In this document: positions 17,271 through 25,810 of the stretch, piece after piece | How the letters are laid out: the number at the start of each line of letters is the position of its first letter | Numbering within the stretch: the stretch's first letter is position 1 | Source: an uncultured Prevotellaceae bacterium | GTDB taxonomy: Bacteria > Bacteroidota > Bacteroidia > Bacteroidales > Bacteroidaceae | Assembly: GCA_900316505.1 (NCBI GenBank) | Contig: ONDH01000011.1 | Coordinates: 1 to 64,000, forward strand | Length of the DNA: 64,000 bases | Direction: 5' to 3' | Program-made: the position numbers and the translations under genes | Notes under the pieces: model-generated | What the model was told of the DNA's origin: nothing | The model's database searches: none | The model's input: the letters and a program-made list of their open reading frames with translations, nothing else

Positions 17271-19307
17271 ATGAAAAAGTTCCTTCTCTACATATTATTC
17301 TGTCTGGCAGGCATCGAATGCTTGCACGCTGATGATTGGAAAATCTATGCGTCTTATCACAATGCCACTCAGGCGGTGAAGGCGGACTCTCGCATCTTTG
17401 TGCTTGCTAATGGCGACCTCTACAGTTACGACACGGAAGACCAAACGGTGGAACTCTATGACAAAACGAATGTGCTGAGCGACTTCGGCATTGCACACAT
17501 TGCTTATTCTGCCTCTACGAAACAGTTGGTTGCCTTGTATGATAATGGCAACATCGACCTCATCGGCATGGATGAAACGAGATGGAACATGCCCGACCTG
17601 AAGATGAAGGCTTTGAGCGACAAGACCATCAACGAGCTGAAGGTGGTGGGCGGCGAGGCGCTCATCAGTCTCAATGCCGGTGTGGCGCTGCTGAATCTGT
17701 CAAAGGGGTATTTCGTGGATTTTTACACGTTCGATGGCAAGGTGACCAACGCGACCATTGTGGGGAAGAAAATCTATGTGAAGACTGCGACGGATGTGTT
17801 GGAGGGTGACCGCAGCCTCAACTTGTTAGACGTGAACAACTGGAAAAAGGTGGCAAGCGATGCAGTCGCTTTCGGACAGACGGATGAGGAAAGGAAGAAC
17901 GAGGCGGCATTGTTGGAGAAAGTCAAGAATATTGTCCCCAACTCCCCTGTCAGAAATTGGTCATACAAGCTGAACATGGTGGGCAATCGTCTGTTGGTGG
18001 CAGGTGGTAATTTCTACTATCCCGAGGTGGAGTATGCGGGCACGGCGATGAAGTATGAGGATGGGGAATGGAGTGCCTTTGACGAGGAGGGTGCCATCAA
18101 ACTCGTCGGAAAGGCTGTTTACCAAAATGTGACGGATGTGGTGCAAGACCCCAACGATGCGGAGCACCATTGGCTGGGCACGAAACGCAGTGGCATTTAT
18201 GAGTTCAAGAACTATCAATTGGTGAACCACTATAGCTTTGACAACTCCCCGTTGACGAGCATCGTGCCAAACAACAAGCATGCCGACAGGTATGTACGTG
18301 TCACTGCCCTCAACTATGACAAGGACGGCAATCTGTGGATGTGCAATAACGAATGTGACACCATCGTACGCATTCTGAAGAAGGATGGCACTTGGAAGAG
18401 TTACTACTATAATGAAGTTGCCACGAAACCGACATGGGACCACACTTACTTTGACAGGCGCGGATGGGCATGGCTCAACTCGAGAAGAACCTCTTCTAAT
18501 GGCGAATCGGGTTTGCTGGTCATTGACACTAAGGGCACCATCGACACGGATAAGGACGACCAACATCGCTATATCTCCACTTTCCGAAATCAGAATGGGG
18601 AAAGCTATACACCCGACCTCTATTATTGTGTGAAGGAAGACCTGAACGGAGAGCTATGGATGGGATGTACGAAGGGGATTTTCATGACCACCACTCCCGA
18701 AGAGGTCTTCAAGAGCAATTTCACTTTCACTCAACCCGTCGTGCCAAGAAATGACGGTTCAGGGTTGGGCGACTACCTGCTGAACGGCATCCCCGTGAAG
18801 TGCATTGCCATGGATGGCGGCAACCGCAAGTGGGTGGGTACGGTGAACAATGGCGTGTATCTGCTCAGTGCGAATGGAATGGAAACCATTGAGCATTTCA
18901 CCACGGGAAACAGTCCCCTCATCAGCGATGAAATCAACGATATTGCCATTGATGGCGAGACAGGCGAGGTGTTCATTGCCACCAGCAAGGGGCTTTGTTC
19001 CTATCATGGCGACGCTACTGACCCCGCCCAATCGATGAGTTCGAGCAAACTGAAAGTCTTTCCCAACCCCGTACGTCCTGAGTATCAGGGAAACGTGCAC
19101 ATCACAGGACTGATGTACAACTCGGAAGTGAAGATTGTAAGTGCTGCTGGCAAGCTGGTCACAGAGGGAAAGAGTGTGGGTGGCGAATTCTCATGGGATT
19201 GCTGCCTGCCTAATGGCAGACGTGTGGGTTCCGGCATCTACTACGCACTCTGTACCGACGAAGACGGAAAGAACGGTGCCGTGGCAAAGATACTCATCAT
19301 TCATTAA
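17271..19307 (+). CDS. PorZ-like beta-propeller protein
   Basis: A 678-residue exported protein (signal peptide 1-20, before DDWKIYASYHNATQAV). That N-terminal segment, followed by FVLANGDLYSYD, matches the PorZ beta-propeller family. In Porphyromonas gingivalis PorZ is a surface protein of the type IX secretion apparatus that supplies anionic LPS for attachment. Repeated blade motifs are visible (GNLWMCNNECD, GELWMGCTKGIF, RKWVGTVNNGVY), consistent with two propellers. The C-terminal 85 residues (KLKVFPNPV, then GSGIYYALCTDEDG) resemble a type IX C-terminal domain. P. gingivalis PorZ is somewhat longer. Gut Prevotella often lack a full type IX system, so the role here may differ. It is probably cotranscribed with prmC. 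Confidence 0.75.
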   Translation: MKKFLLYILFCLAGIECLHADDWKIYASYHNATQAVKADSRIFVLANGDLYSYDTEDQTVELYDKTNVLSDFGIAHIAYSASTKQLVALYDNGNIDLIGMDETRWNMPDLKMKALSDKTINELKVVGGEALISLNAGVALLNLSKGYFVDFYTFDGKVTNATIVGKKIYVKTATDVLEGDRSLNLLDVNNWKKVASDAVAFGQTDEERKNEAALLEKVKNIVPNSPVRNWSYKLNMVGNRLLVAGGNFYYPEVEYAGTAMKYEDGEWSAFDEEGAIKLVGKAVYQNVTDVVQDPNDAEHHWLGTKRSGIYEFKNYQLVNHYSFDNSPLTSIVPNNKHADRYVRVTALNYDKDGNLWMCNNECDTIVRILKKDGTWKSYYYNEVATKPTWDHTYFDRRGWAWLNSRRTSSNGESGLLVIDTKGTIDTDKDDQHRYISTFRNQNGESYTPDLYYCVKEDLNGELWMGCTKGIFMTTTPEEVFKSNFTFTQPVVPRNDGSGLGDYLLNGIPVKCIAMDGGNRKWVGTVNNGVYLLSANGMETIEHFTTGNSPLISDEINDIAIDGETGEVFIATSKGLCSYHGDATDPAQSMSSSKLKVFPNPVRPEYQGNVHITGLMYNSEVKIVSAAGKLVTEGKSVGGEFSWDCCLPNGRRVGSGIYYALCTDEDGKNGAVAKILIIH

Positions 19308-19337
19308 TGCGCTACGCCACATGAAGTAATCGAAGCC

Positions 19338-19432
19338 AATTAGGAATGAGGAATTAGGAATGAGGAATGGAATCTGTCAACTGTCAACTGTCAATTGTCA
19401 ACTGTCAACTGTCAACTGTCAACTATCAATTG
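19338..19432. repeat. Double heptamer array at the start of a GT2 gene
   Basis: AATTAGG/AATGAGG units (19338-19370) are followed by eight TCAACTG/TCAATTG units (19377-19432). The start codon of the GT2 gene lies in an AATGAGG unit at 19360. The first 28 bases match the reverse complement of 28427-28454. Confidence 0.92.
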
Positions 19433-20310
19433 TCATTCCCGTATATTGTGTGGAAGACACGCTCGACCGATGTCTGAAAAGCATCGTCAGCCAGTCGTAC
19501 GCCAACTATGAGGTCATCTTGGTGGATGACGGTTCGCCTGACCGTTGCCCTGCCATGTGTGATGACTGGGCAGGACGAGATGCAAGAATCCGTGTGATTC
19601 ATAAGGAACACGGAGGACTGAGCGATGCACGGAATGTGGGCATTGACGCGGCTATGGGACAATGGTTGGCTTTCATCGATTCGGACGACGAGCTGGGTGA
19701 GGGCACCTTGGAGCAGGTGATGCCGATGGTGGAGAGCTATGACATCGTGGAGTTCCCTTTCTATCGGGCTTATGGCAGTGAACGACAAACGCTGGTCTCT
19801 TTCGAACCAACGGTCTATGAGGACATGGAAACATACTGGCTGAAAGGGCTGGCATACGAACACACCTACGTATGGAACAAGATTTACAGGAAAAGCCTCT
19901 TTGATCATGTGCGTTTCCCGAAGGGGAAAGTGTTTGAGGACATGCACACCCTGCCACTGCTGTTGCGGCAGGCACGTCACATTGCCACCACCGACAAGGG
20001 GGTGTATTTCTACCACTGGAACAACAAGGGCATCACTGCCACTGCCGACGGATTGGCATTGGAAAGTCTGCTGAAAGCGCATCTGCAGGTCGGATGGATG
20101 GACGACCGTTGCTACATGCGTGTGCTGAACATCCAGATTTCTGTGTATGAACGGTTGAGAAAAGAGATTCTCCTGCCCTATCGCCCCGTTCACATCGGAA
20201 CAAAGGGTTTAAGACCTGCAGAGAAGGTGAAAGCCGTGCTGCTCAGGGTGTTGGGCGTGAAGGGTGTGTGTGAATTGTTCTACAGATTACATAAAACCAC
20301 CCTCGTATAA
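19360..20310 (+). CDS. Glycosyltransferase family 2, repeat-derived N-terminus
   Basis: A 316-residue GT-A glycosyltransferase. The conserved part begins at LSIVIPVYCVEDTLDRCLKS (residue 24) and continues with ILVDDGSPDRCPAMCD and the DxD motif FIDSDDEL, then YVWNKIYRKSLF and KVFEDMHTLPLL, typical of capsule or exopolysaccharide GT2 enzymes. The first 23 residues are encoded by seven-base repeats (19377-19432), and the only suitable start codon (19360) lies inside another array. No in-frame ATG exists nearer the conserved start, so the array has supplied both start and leader peptide. Its end overlaps the convergent GT2 gene by 31 bp. Confidence 0.87.
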   Translation: MRNGICQLSTVNCQLSTVNCQLSIVIPVYCVEDTLDRCLKSIVSQSYANYEVILVDDGSPDRCPAMCDDWAGRDARIRVIHKEHGGLSDARNVGIDAAMGQWLAFIDSDDELGEGTLEQVMPMVESYDIVEFPFYRAYGSERQTLVSFEPTVYEDMETYWLKGLAYEHTYVWNKIYRKSLFDHVRFPKGKVFEDMHTLPLLLRQARHIATTDKGVYFYHWNNKGITATADGLALESLLKAHLQVGWMDDRCYMRVLNIQISVYERLRKEILLPYRPVHIGTKGLRPAEKVKAVLLRVLGVKGVCELFYRLHKTTLV

Positions 20311-21221
20311 GCATTGAACAAAACATATTTCCACTCACTATGCCAACGGAGTGGGAAATAGCCAAGTTCACGCATGGCACCCACAATCTCCCTTTGAAAT
20401 TGTCGGGTGTGCCTCTGACGAAGCAGCAAGCGCAACATGTCCACTGCCAGATAGTCGAGTTTATACTGCATGCAGGCTCTCCATTCGGAATCTGATTGTG
20501 CCATACCATCCAGCCGACTAAGCACCTTCACGAGGTCACGAAGTTTCTGTTGTTGCTTGAGCACATCCTTCGTTGTTGTGATGCTCTCGGCATGTAGCAA
20601 ACGCTCATACCAGTCCACATTCAACGCCATGAACGAGGATGCCTGCACGAATGCCCTCACCGTGAAGTCTTCATCCTCGTGATAGATGCCCTCGGTGAAG
20701 TGTACATTTTCCTGTTCGAGAAATGCTCTTCTGAAGAAATAAGCCACCGCACACGGCATGAGATTGCGACCTTGCATGAAGGTGCGGGCGGGTACATAAA
20801 GGTGATTATAGGGAGGCACATAGCGTCGGTAGGGCATCCGTTTGCCTGCACCATCCACCTGCAAGATATTCACGCCCACAATGTCTATATCCTGACCGCC
20901 AAGCACATCAACTGGTGGTTGCGCTGCATAAATATGGTCATCGGCATCGACGAAACACACATATTTCCCCTTGGCACATCGCACACCGGCATTGCGGGCT
21001 GCACTCAATCCTCGGTTTTCCTGAGAAAGCACCACCACCTCGGCATGAGTCTTCTGGTAGTTTGCCAGCAACTCACCCGTTCCATCCGTGGAGCCATCAT
21101 CCACAACGATGATTTCAAATCCATGGCCACGCATATTCAAACGCCCAATGCTGTCGAGACATTCCCGAAGGTAAGGCTCGGCATTGTAAGCGGGTATGAT
21201 GAAAGACAGGAGGATGCTCAT
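20280..21221 (-). CDS. Glycosyltransferase family 2
   Basis: A 313-residue GT-A glycosyltransferase. ATG at 21221 (MSILLSFIIPAYNAEPYLRE) is chosen because the family begins there; the in-frame extension upstream would be a Phe-rich run without homology. Motifs: IIVDDGSTDGTGELL, ENRGLSAARNAGVRCAKGKY and the DxD motif FVDADDHI. The later YHEDEDFTVRAF also fits enzymes of polysaccharide assembly. It lies opposite the preceding GT2 gene, whose 3' end it overlaps by 31 bp. A TACCTTTG box on the minus strand at 21246-21253 would give a very short leader. Confidence 0.88.
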   Translation of the reverse strand: MSILLSFIIPAYNAEPYLRECLDSIGRLNMRGHGFEIIVVDDGSTDGTGELLANYQKTHAEVVVLSQENRGLSAARNAGVRCAKGKYVCFVDADDHIYAAQPPVDVLGGQDIDIVGVNILQVDGAGKRMPYRRYVPPYNHLYVPARTFMQGRNLMPCAVAYFFRRAFLEQENVHFTEGIYHEDEDFTVRAFVQASSFMALNVDWYERLLHAESITTTKDVLKQQQKLRDLVKVLSRLDGMAQSDSEWRACMQYKLDYLAVDMLRLLLRQRHTRQFQREIVGAMRELGYFPLRWHSEWKYVLFNAYTRVVLCNL

Positions 21222-21245
21222 GTAAGGTGCTGATATATGTCGCGA

Positions 21246-21253
21246 CAAAGGTA
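21246..21253 (-). promoter_or_regulatory. Minus-strand GT2 promoter -7 box
   Basis: TACCTTTG on the minus strand, 24 bp upstream of the chosen start codon. No clear -33 element is visible. Confidence 0.5.
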
Positions 21254-21354
21254 GATAAAAATGAGAAAAAAAGAAAATGAAAGGATGAAAAATGAGAAAT
21301 GGGGAGTGAGGAATTGCCACTTTCTCAGCGAAAAAACATGCCGAATGGCAAAAA

Positions 21355-21382
21355 ACTCTAAACTCTAAACTCTAAACTCTAA
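21355..21382. repeat. ACTCTAA heptamer array upstream of a GT2 promoter
   Basis: Four exact ACTCTAA units ending eight bases before the TATCTTTG box. The 45 nt before it (21311-21355) match 7719-7763 at about three quarters of positions. Confidence 0.9.
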
Positions 21383-21390
21383 ACTTTTCT

Positions 21391-21398
21391 TATCTTTG
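21391..21398 (+). promoter_or_regulatory. GT2/FkbH-cassette promoter -7 box
   Basis: TATCTTTG, 20 bp before the start codon at 21418. The -33 position is occupied by the ACTCTAA array. Confidence 0.65.
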
Positions 21399-21417
21399 CA
21401 TAACAAAAAACAACAGT

Positions 21418-22308
21418 ATGCTCTCCATCCTCATCCCGACACGCGACTACACCTGCTATCAGCTGGTGGCTGACCTGCACGCTCAGGCTGAGGAACTGGG
21501 CATTCCCTACGAGATTCTGGTGGCTGAGGATGGAAGCCGTTCGCAGGTGAGCATCATTGCCAATCATAAGATGACGGAACTGAGCCATTGTCGCCATATT
21601 GTCAACAAGGAAAATGTGGGTCCTGCCAATATACGGAATCAGTTGGCAAGAGAAGCAAGGTTCAGTTGGATTCTCTTTATCGATTGCGATGCCAAGGTGG
21701 AGACAGCGGATTTTCTTGCCACTTATTATCGGCAGATGGGTAAGGCGGATGTTGTGGCGGGAGGATTGTTGCACCAAAAGGAAAACCATGACCCTCACCG
21801 TTCCTTGCGCTTCAAATATGAGAAGGAGGCTGACCTCCATCGCAGTGCGGCAGAACGAAACCTGAACCCCTATGACAAGTTCACCCCCTTCAATGTCATG
21901 ATGCGCCGCTCCACTTTCCTATGTATTCTATTTGATAAAGACTGTCACGAATATGGTTATGAAGATGCTCTCTTCGGTGTGGAACTGAAGAAACGTGGCA
22001 TCAGCATCCTGCATATTGACAACCCTCTCATCCACATGGGGTTGGACACCAACGAGCGTTTCATTGAAAAAACCGAGCAGGCGCTGCGCACACTGAAAAC
22101 GCTGGGCGAAAGGATGGAACAGCATAGTCATGTGGGGAGAACGTACCGTATGTTTCAGCGGTTCCGTGCCACATGGATGCTTCAATGCACCTACAAAATC
22201 TTTGGCTCCGCGATTCGCCGCAACCTCCTTTCCCCTCACCCATCCCTCTTCCTCTTCTCCTTTTACAAACTCTGCTACTACAGCCAGTTGAAATTAGTTG
22301 ACAGTTGA
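21418..22308 (+). CDS. Glycosyltransferase family 2
   Basis: A 296-residue GT-A type glycosyltransferase beginning MLSILIPTRDYTCYQLV, with ILVAEDGSRS and the DxD-like FIDCDAKV. The pattern ENVGPANIRNQLAREA fits a Bacteroidota GT2 subgroup. Further on, PFNVMMRRSTF and EYGYEDALFGVELKKRG are the usual acceptor-side motifs. The C-terminus is basic and aromatic. The FkbH gene follows after 10 bp, so this enzyme most likely works on the same glycan that the acyl cassette modifies. The last codons (QLKLVDS) lie in a short stretch of repeat-like sequence. Confidence 0.87.
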   Translation: MLSILIPTRDYTCYQLVADLHAQAEELGIPYEILVAEDGSRSQVSIIANHKMTELSHCRHIVNKENVGPANIRNQLAREARFSWILFIDCDAKVETADFLATYYRQMGKADVVAGGLLHQKENHDPHRSLRFKYEKEADLHRSAAERNLNPYDKFTPFNVMMRRSTFLCILFDKDCHEYGYEDALFGVELKKRGISILHIDNPLIHMGLDTNERFIEKTEQALRTLKTLGERMEQHSHVGRTYRMFQRFRATWMLQCTYKIFGSAIRRNLLSPHPSLFLFSFYKLCYYSQLKLVDS

Positions 22309-22318
22309 ATTAACTGAA

Positions 22319-24046
22319 ATGAAAGACTACCAGACATTGAAACGGAACCTGAAAAAGGATTTGAGCACACTGAGAAAGTGCAAAGTGGCGTTGTTGGGTG
22401 ACAGCGCCACACAGATGTTGGCGACTGCCATCAAAGGGGAAGGAGTGGAGCGAGGTGTCTGCATTGATTTATGGGAGGCTGAGTACAATCAAGTGGAGCG
22501 ACAAGTGATGGACAGAACAAGTTTGCTCTACACCCAAGATTTTCAATACACGATTGTGTTTCAGTCCACACACAAGGGAATGGAACAACATGCCTTGCTG
22601 AAAGAGGAAGAAAAGGCGAAATGGGCAGAAGAACGTCTGTCATTCGTCAGAACCTTGTGTGAAAACAGCAAGACACACATTATCTATTATAACTATCCCG
22701 AAATAGAGGACACGGTGTTCGGGTCTTATGCCAACAAGGTGGAAACATCATTCACCTACCAAGTCAGGAAACTCAACTACCAGTTGATGCAACTTTCGCA
22801 AGAGTGCAAGAATCTGTTTATCTGTGACTTGGCTGGAATACAAAACAAGATGGGGCGCGACCAGTTGTTCGACTCTGCCGTATACATCAACACCGAATTG
22901 CTACTCAGTCTGGATGCCTTGCCCATTGTGGCAAGTCGAACGCTCGACATCATCTGCGCCATTGAGGGGAAAGGAAAGAAATGCCTGATACTAGACCTCG
23001 ACAACACCTTGTGGGGTGGCATTGTAGGTGATGATGGTTGGGAAGGAATACAGATTGGGCACGGATTGGGCATCGGAAAAGCGTTCACTGAATTTCAGGA
23101 ATGGGTGAAAAAACTGAAAGAGCGGGGCATCATCATTGCTATATGTTCAAAAAACGATGAAGAAAAGGCAAAAGAACCATTCTTGAAAAACCCTGAAATG
23201 GTCTTGAAGCTGGAAGACATTGCCGTGTTTATTGCTAACTGGAAAAATAAGGCTGAAAACATTCAAGAGATTCAGCACATACTGAACATCGGATTCGATT
23301 CGATGGTGTTTCTTGACGACAACCCCTTCGAAAGAAACATGGTAAGAGAGCATCTGCCCGAGGTGACGGTGCCTGAACTGCCTGACGACCCGGGTCTTTA
23401 TCTCGAATACCTCTATTCGCTCAACCTGTTTGAGACTGCCTCTTACAGCACAGCTGACCAAGACCGCACAAGGCAGTATCAGGCACAAGCACAAAGAGCC
23501 ACTGCTTCCCAAACCTTCACCGATGAAAAGGCTTTTCTGAAAAGCCTCAACATGACGAGTGTGGTGAGAGGGTTCGACAAGTTCAACACACCCCGCGTGG
23601 CACAACTTTCGCAACGAAGCAACCAATTCAATTTGAGAACCATACGCTACACGGAAGCCAAAATCACGGAGATAGCCCAGAGCGATGCCTACATGCCTTT
23701 CAGCTTCACGTTGGATGACAAGTTCGGTGACAATGGCCTCATCGGGGTCATCATCCTACAGAAGCAAGGAAAAGACACACTCTTTGTGGACACATGGTTC
23801 ATGTCGTGCCGTGTACTGAACAGAGGGATGGAAGACTTTATGCTGAACACCATCGTGGATGCCGCGAAACGAGCAGGCTTCAAACATCTCATCGGGGAAT
23901 ATCTTCCCACCCCGAAGAATCAAATGGTGGCAAAACACTATGACAGATTAGGGTTCACCCCCATCAAGCGGGAAACGGTCCAACAATACATACTGGACGT
24001 CGCTGGTTATCAGCCACGTGAATGCTATATTCATTCAACTGTCTGA
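22319..24046 (+). CDS. FkbH-like HAD-IIIC protein
   Basis: A 575-residue cytoplasmic protein of the FkbH family. In polyketide systems FkbH-type HAD enzymes take 1,3-bisphosphoglycerate, remove phosphate and load glycerate onto an acyl carrier protein. The HAD nucleophile motif is intact (DLDNTLWGG, D226 and D228), with ICSKNDEE and the acidic motif VFLDDNPFERNMVRE. The N-terminal 200 residues look like the SGNH-like region often found in this family, with GDSAT at the usual place. The C-terminus (about 420-575: LSQRSNQFNLRTIRYTEAKI, then NRGMEDFMLN) is GNAT-like. ATG at 22319 is preferred over a TTG at 22298. It is followed by an ACP, an MBOAT acyltransferase and an SGNH-like protein, the expected partners. 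Confidence 0.87.
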   Translation: MKDYQTLKRNLKKDLSTLRKCKVALLGDSATQMLATAIKGEGVERGVCIDLWEAEYNQVERQVMDRTSLLYTQDFQYTIVFQSTHKGMEQHALLKEEEKAKWAEERLSFVRTLCENSKTHIIYYNYPEIEDTVFGSYANKVETSFTYQVRKLNYQLMQLSQECKNLFICDLAGIQNKMGRDQLFDSAVYINTELLLSLDALPIVASRTLDIICAIEGKGKKCLILDLDNTLWGGIVGDDGWEGIQIGHGLGIGKAFTEFQEWVKKLKERGIIIAICSKNDEEKAKEPFLKNPEMVLKLEDIAVFIANWKNKAENIQEIQHILNIGFDSMVFLDDNPFERNMVREHLPEVTVPELPDDPGLYLEYLYSLNLFETASYSTADQDRTRQYQAQAQRATASQTFTDEKAFLKSLNMTSVVRGFDKFNTPRVAQLSQRSNQFNLRTIRYTEAKITEIAQSDAYMPFSFTLDDKFGDNGLIGVIILQKQGKDTLFVDTWFMSCRVLNRGMEDFMLNTIVDAAKRAGFKHLIGEYLPTPKNQMVAKHYDRLGFTPIKRETVQQYILDVAGYQPRECYIHSTV

Positions 24047-24086
24047 AGTTACGACGTCAAACTTAATTATATTCATATAAAAAGAC

Positions 24087-24326
24087 ATGGAAAAAACTGA
24101 CATACTGAAACAAGTACAAGACATCTTTCGAGACATTTTGGACGACGAAAACATCATTTTGTCCGATGCAAGCACGGCTGAAGACATTGAGGATTGGGAT
24201 TCGTTGACCCACATTCAACTGATTAAGGCCATCGAAAAGAACTTCTCCATCCGCTTCACCAGCCGCGAGATTCTGTCATGGAACAATGTCGGTGAAATGC
24301 TTGACTGCATCAAGAGTAAGCTCTAA
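24087..24326 (+). CDS. Acyl carrier protein
   Basis: A 79-residue acidic carrier protein. The phosphopantetheine attachment serine is S39 in EDWDSLTHIQLI, where the general DSL motif appears as DWDSL. The four-helix layout is normal. Its neighbours are an FkbH-like enzyme (40 bp upstream) and an MBOAT (5 bp downstream), not fatty-acid synthesis genes. It is therefore a dedicated carrier that likely accepts a three-carbon unit from FkbH and presents it to the membrane acyltransferase. Confidence 0.92.
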   Translation: MEKTDILKQVQDIFRDILDDENIILSDASTAEDIEDWDSLTHIQLIKAIEKNFSIRFTSREILSWNNVGEMLDCIKSKL

Positions 24327-24331
24327 TCAAT

Positions 24332-25807
24332 ATGGAGATCAATTCTACAGGATTCCTCTTGTTCTTCATCGTCGTTTTCTTGGTCTATTATATTCCTTTG
24401 AAAAACAGCGCGAAAGGACAGAATCTCTGGCTGCTGCTGTGCAGTTACATCTCTTTAGCCATCATCGATTGGCGAGTGTTGCCGCTGTTGATAGGTGCCA
24501 CCAGCCTTTTCTATGGGTTGGGGCTCTGGATTGACCGCTACAACCATAGGGATGAACGGAAAGCTGAATGGATGACCACAGCAGGTGTCATTGCAGGTGT
24601 GGGCATTCTGGTGTATTTCAAGTATCTTGGCTTCCTCGTCGAAGCATCCATGCAGTTCCTGCAGCATCTCGGTTGGCAAGTGTCGCCCCTCACCCTCAAC
24701 ATCATGATGCCTGTTGGCGTCAGTTTCTTCACATTCAAACTCATCAGTTACATCGTTGAGATACATCGTTGCCACATGCCCCCGTGCCGTGATTTTGTAG
24801 CGTTTGCCACCTACATTGCCTTCTTTCCCACCTTTTTGTCTGGTCCCATCGACCGTCCCAAACCCTTCCTCAGCCAACTTCAGACAGCACGTTCCTTCAC
24901 CTACCCTTCCGTAGAGAACCAAGCGGTGGACGGACTCCGTCAGATTCTGTGGGGACTCTTTAAGAAGGTGGTGGTGGCTGATTCATTCCTCCGATTCATC
25001 GAGGTGGGGTGGAGCAAGACCGATGAATGCACCCCCATGGCGTTGCTACTCGTCTTCCTCATCTATCCTGTACAACTGTACGCTGACTTTTCCGGTTATA
25101 CTGACATGGCGATTGGCGTGGGCAAGATGCTGGGCATTCATGTGGCGAAGAACTTCAACTATCCCTTTTTTGCCCAGAACATGGCTGACTATTGGCGCCG
25201 TTGGCACATGTCACTCACCTCATGGTTGACCGACTATGTGTTCATGCCACTCAACATCCGATTTCGCGATTGGAACAATGCAGGCATCATCCTTGCATGT
25301 ATGATCAACATGTTGGTGGTCGGCATCTGGCATGGAGCCAACTGGACCTACGCCTTGTTTGGTCTTTATCATGGCCTCCTGTTCATTCCCCTGATTCTCA
25401 ACGGCACCTTTGCATCGAAGAAAAAAGTCAAGTTCGAAGGCTACATTCCCCCCATGGGGTATGTGGGCAAGATGCTTCTGACCTATCTGCTTGTCGCTGG
25501 CGGACTGCTGATTTTCCGTGCCGACTCCATCACAAGCCTGTTGCACTTCATCCGCAACATCGCCCTGGGAGTCTTCCCGCTCTGCGATGTCTCTTTGGAT
25601 GCGAATCAGTTCCCCGTGGCGACCTTCCTTTTCACCCTCCTCATGTTGACGGCAGAATGGGTGGCGATGCGCAAAAAGAAGGAATACGCCCTGCAACTAT
25701 CCACCGAATGGAAAACGTGGGTGCGTTACACGGCTTATATGGCACTTGTGCTGCTCTATCTACTGAAGGTTGGCGGTGCCCACCAGTTCATCTATGCACA
25801 GTTTTAA
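24332..25807 (+). CDS. MBOAT family membrane O-acyltransferase
   Basis: A 491-residue polytopic inner-membrane acyltransferase of the MBOAT family (AlgI, DltB, PatA group). It moves an acyl group across or at the membrane onto a glycan or other extracytoplasmic acceptor. About 11 hydrophobic segments are visible. The family motifs are present: FFPTFLSGPIDRP, DYWRRWHMSLTSWLTDYV with H292, and the catalytic GIWHGANWTYALFGLYHG with H334. Length is typical. It lies 5 bp after the ACP gene and 3 bp before the SGNH-like gene, as DltB is grouped with DltC and DltD and AlgI with AlgJ/AlgX. The acceptor is unknown; the neighbouring glycosyltransferases point to a surface polysaccharide. Confidence 0.92.
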   Translation: MEINSTGFLLFFIVVFLVYYIPLKNSAKGQNLWLLLCSYISLAIIDWRVLPLLIGATSLFYGLGLWIDRYNHRDERKAEWMTTAGVIAGVGILVYFKYLGFLVEASMQFLQHLGWQVSPLTLNIMMPVGVSFFTFKLISYIVEIHRCHMPPCRDFVAFATYIAFFPTFLSGPIDRPKPFLSQLQTARSFTYPSVENQAVDGLRQILWGLFKKVVVADSFLRFIEVGWSKTDECTPMALLLVFLIYPVQLYADFSGYTDMAIGVGKMLGIHVAKNFNYPFFAQNMADYWRRWHMSLTSWLTDYVFMPLNIRFRDWNNAGIILACMINMLVVGIWHGANWTYALFGLYHGLLFIPLILNGTFASKKKVKFEGYIPPMGYVGKMLLTYLLVAGGLLIFRADSITSLLHFIRNIALGVFPLCDVSLDANQFPVATFLFTLLMLTAEWVAMRKKKEYALQLSTEWKTWVRYTAYMALVLLYLLKVGGAHQFIYAQF

Positions 25808-25810
25808 GAC

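Noticed and set aside
21222..21320. Extended N-terminus of the minus-strand GT2
   Set aside because: The added stretch is Phe/Pro/His-rich, lies upstream of the promoter box, and GT2 enzymes start at the SFIIPAYN segment.
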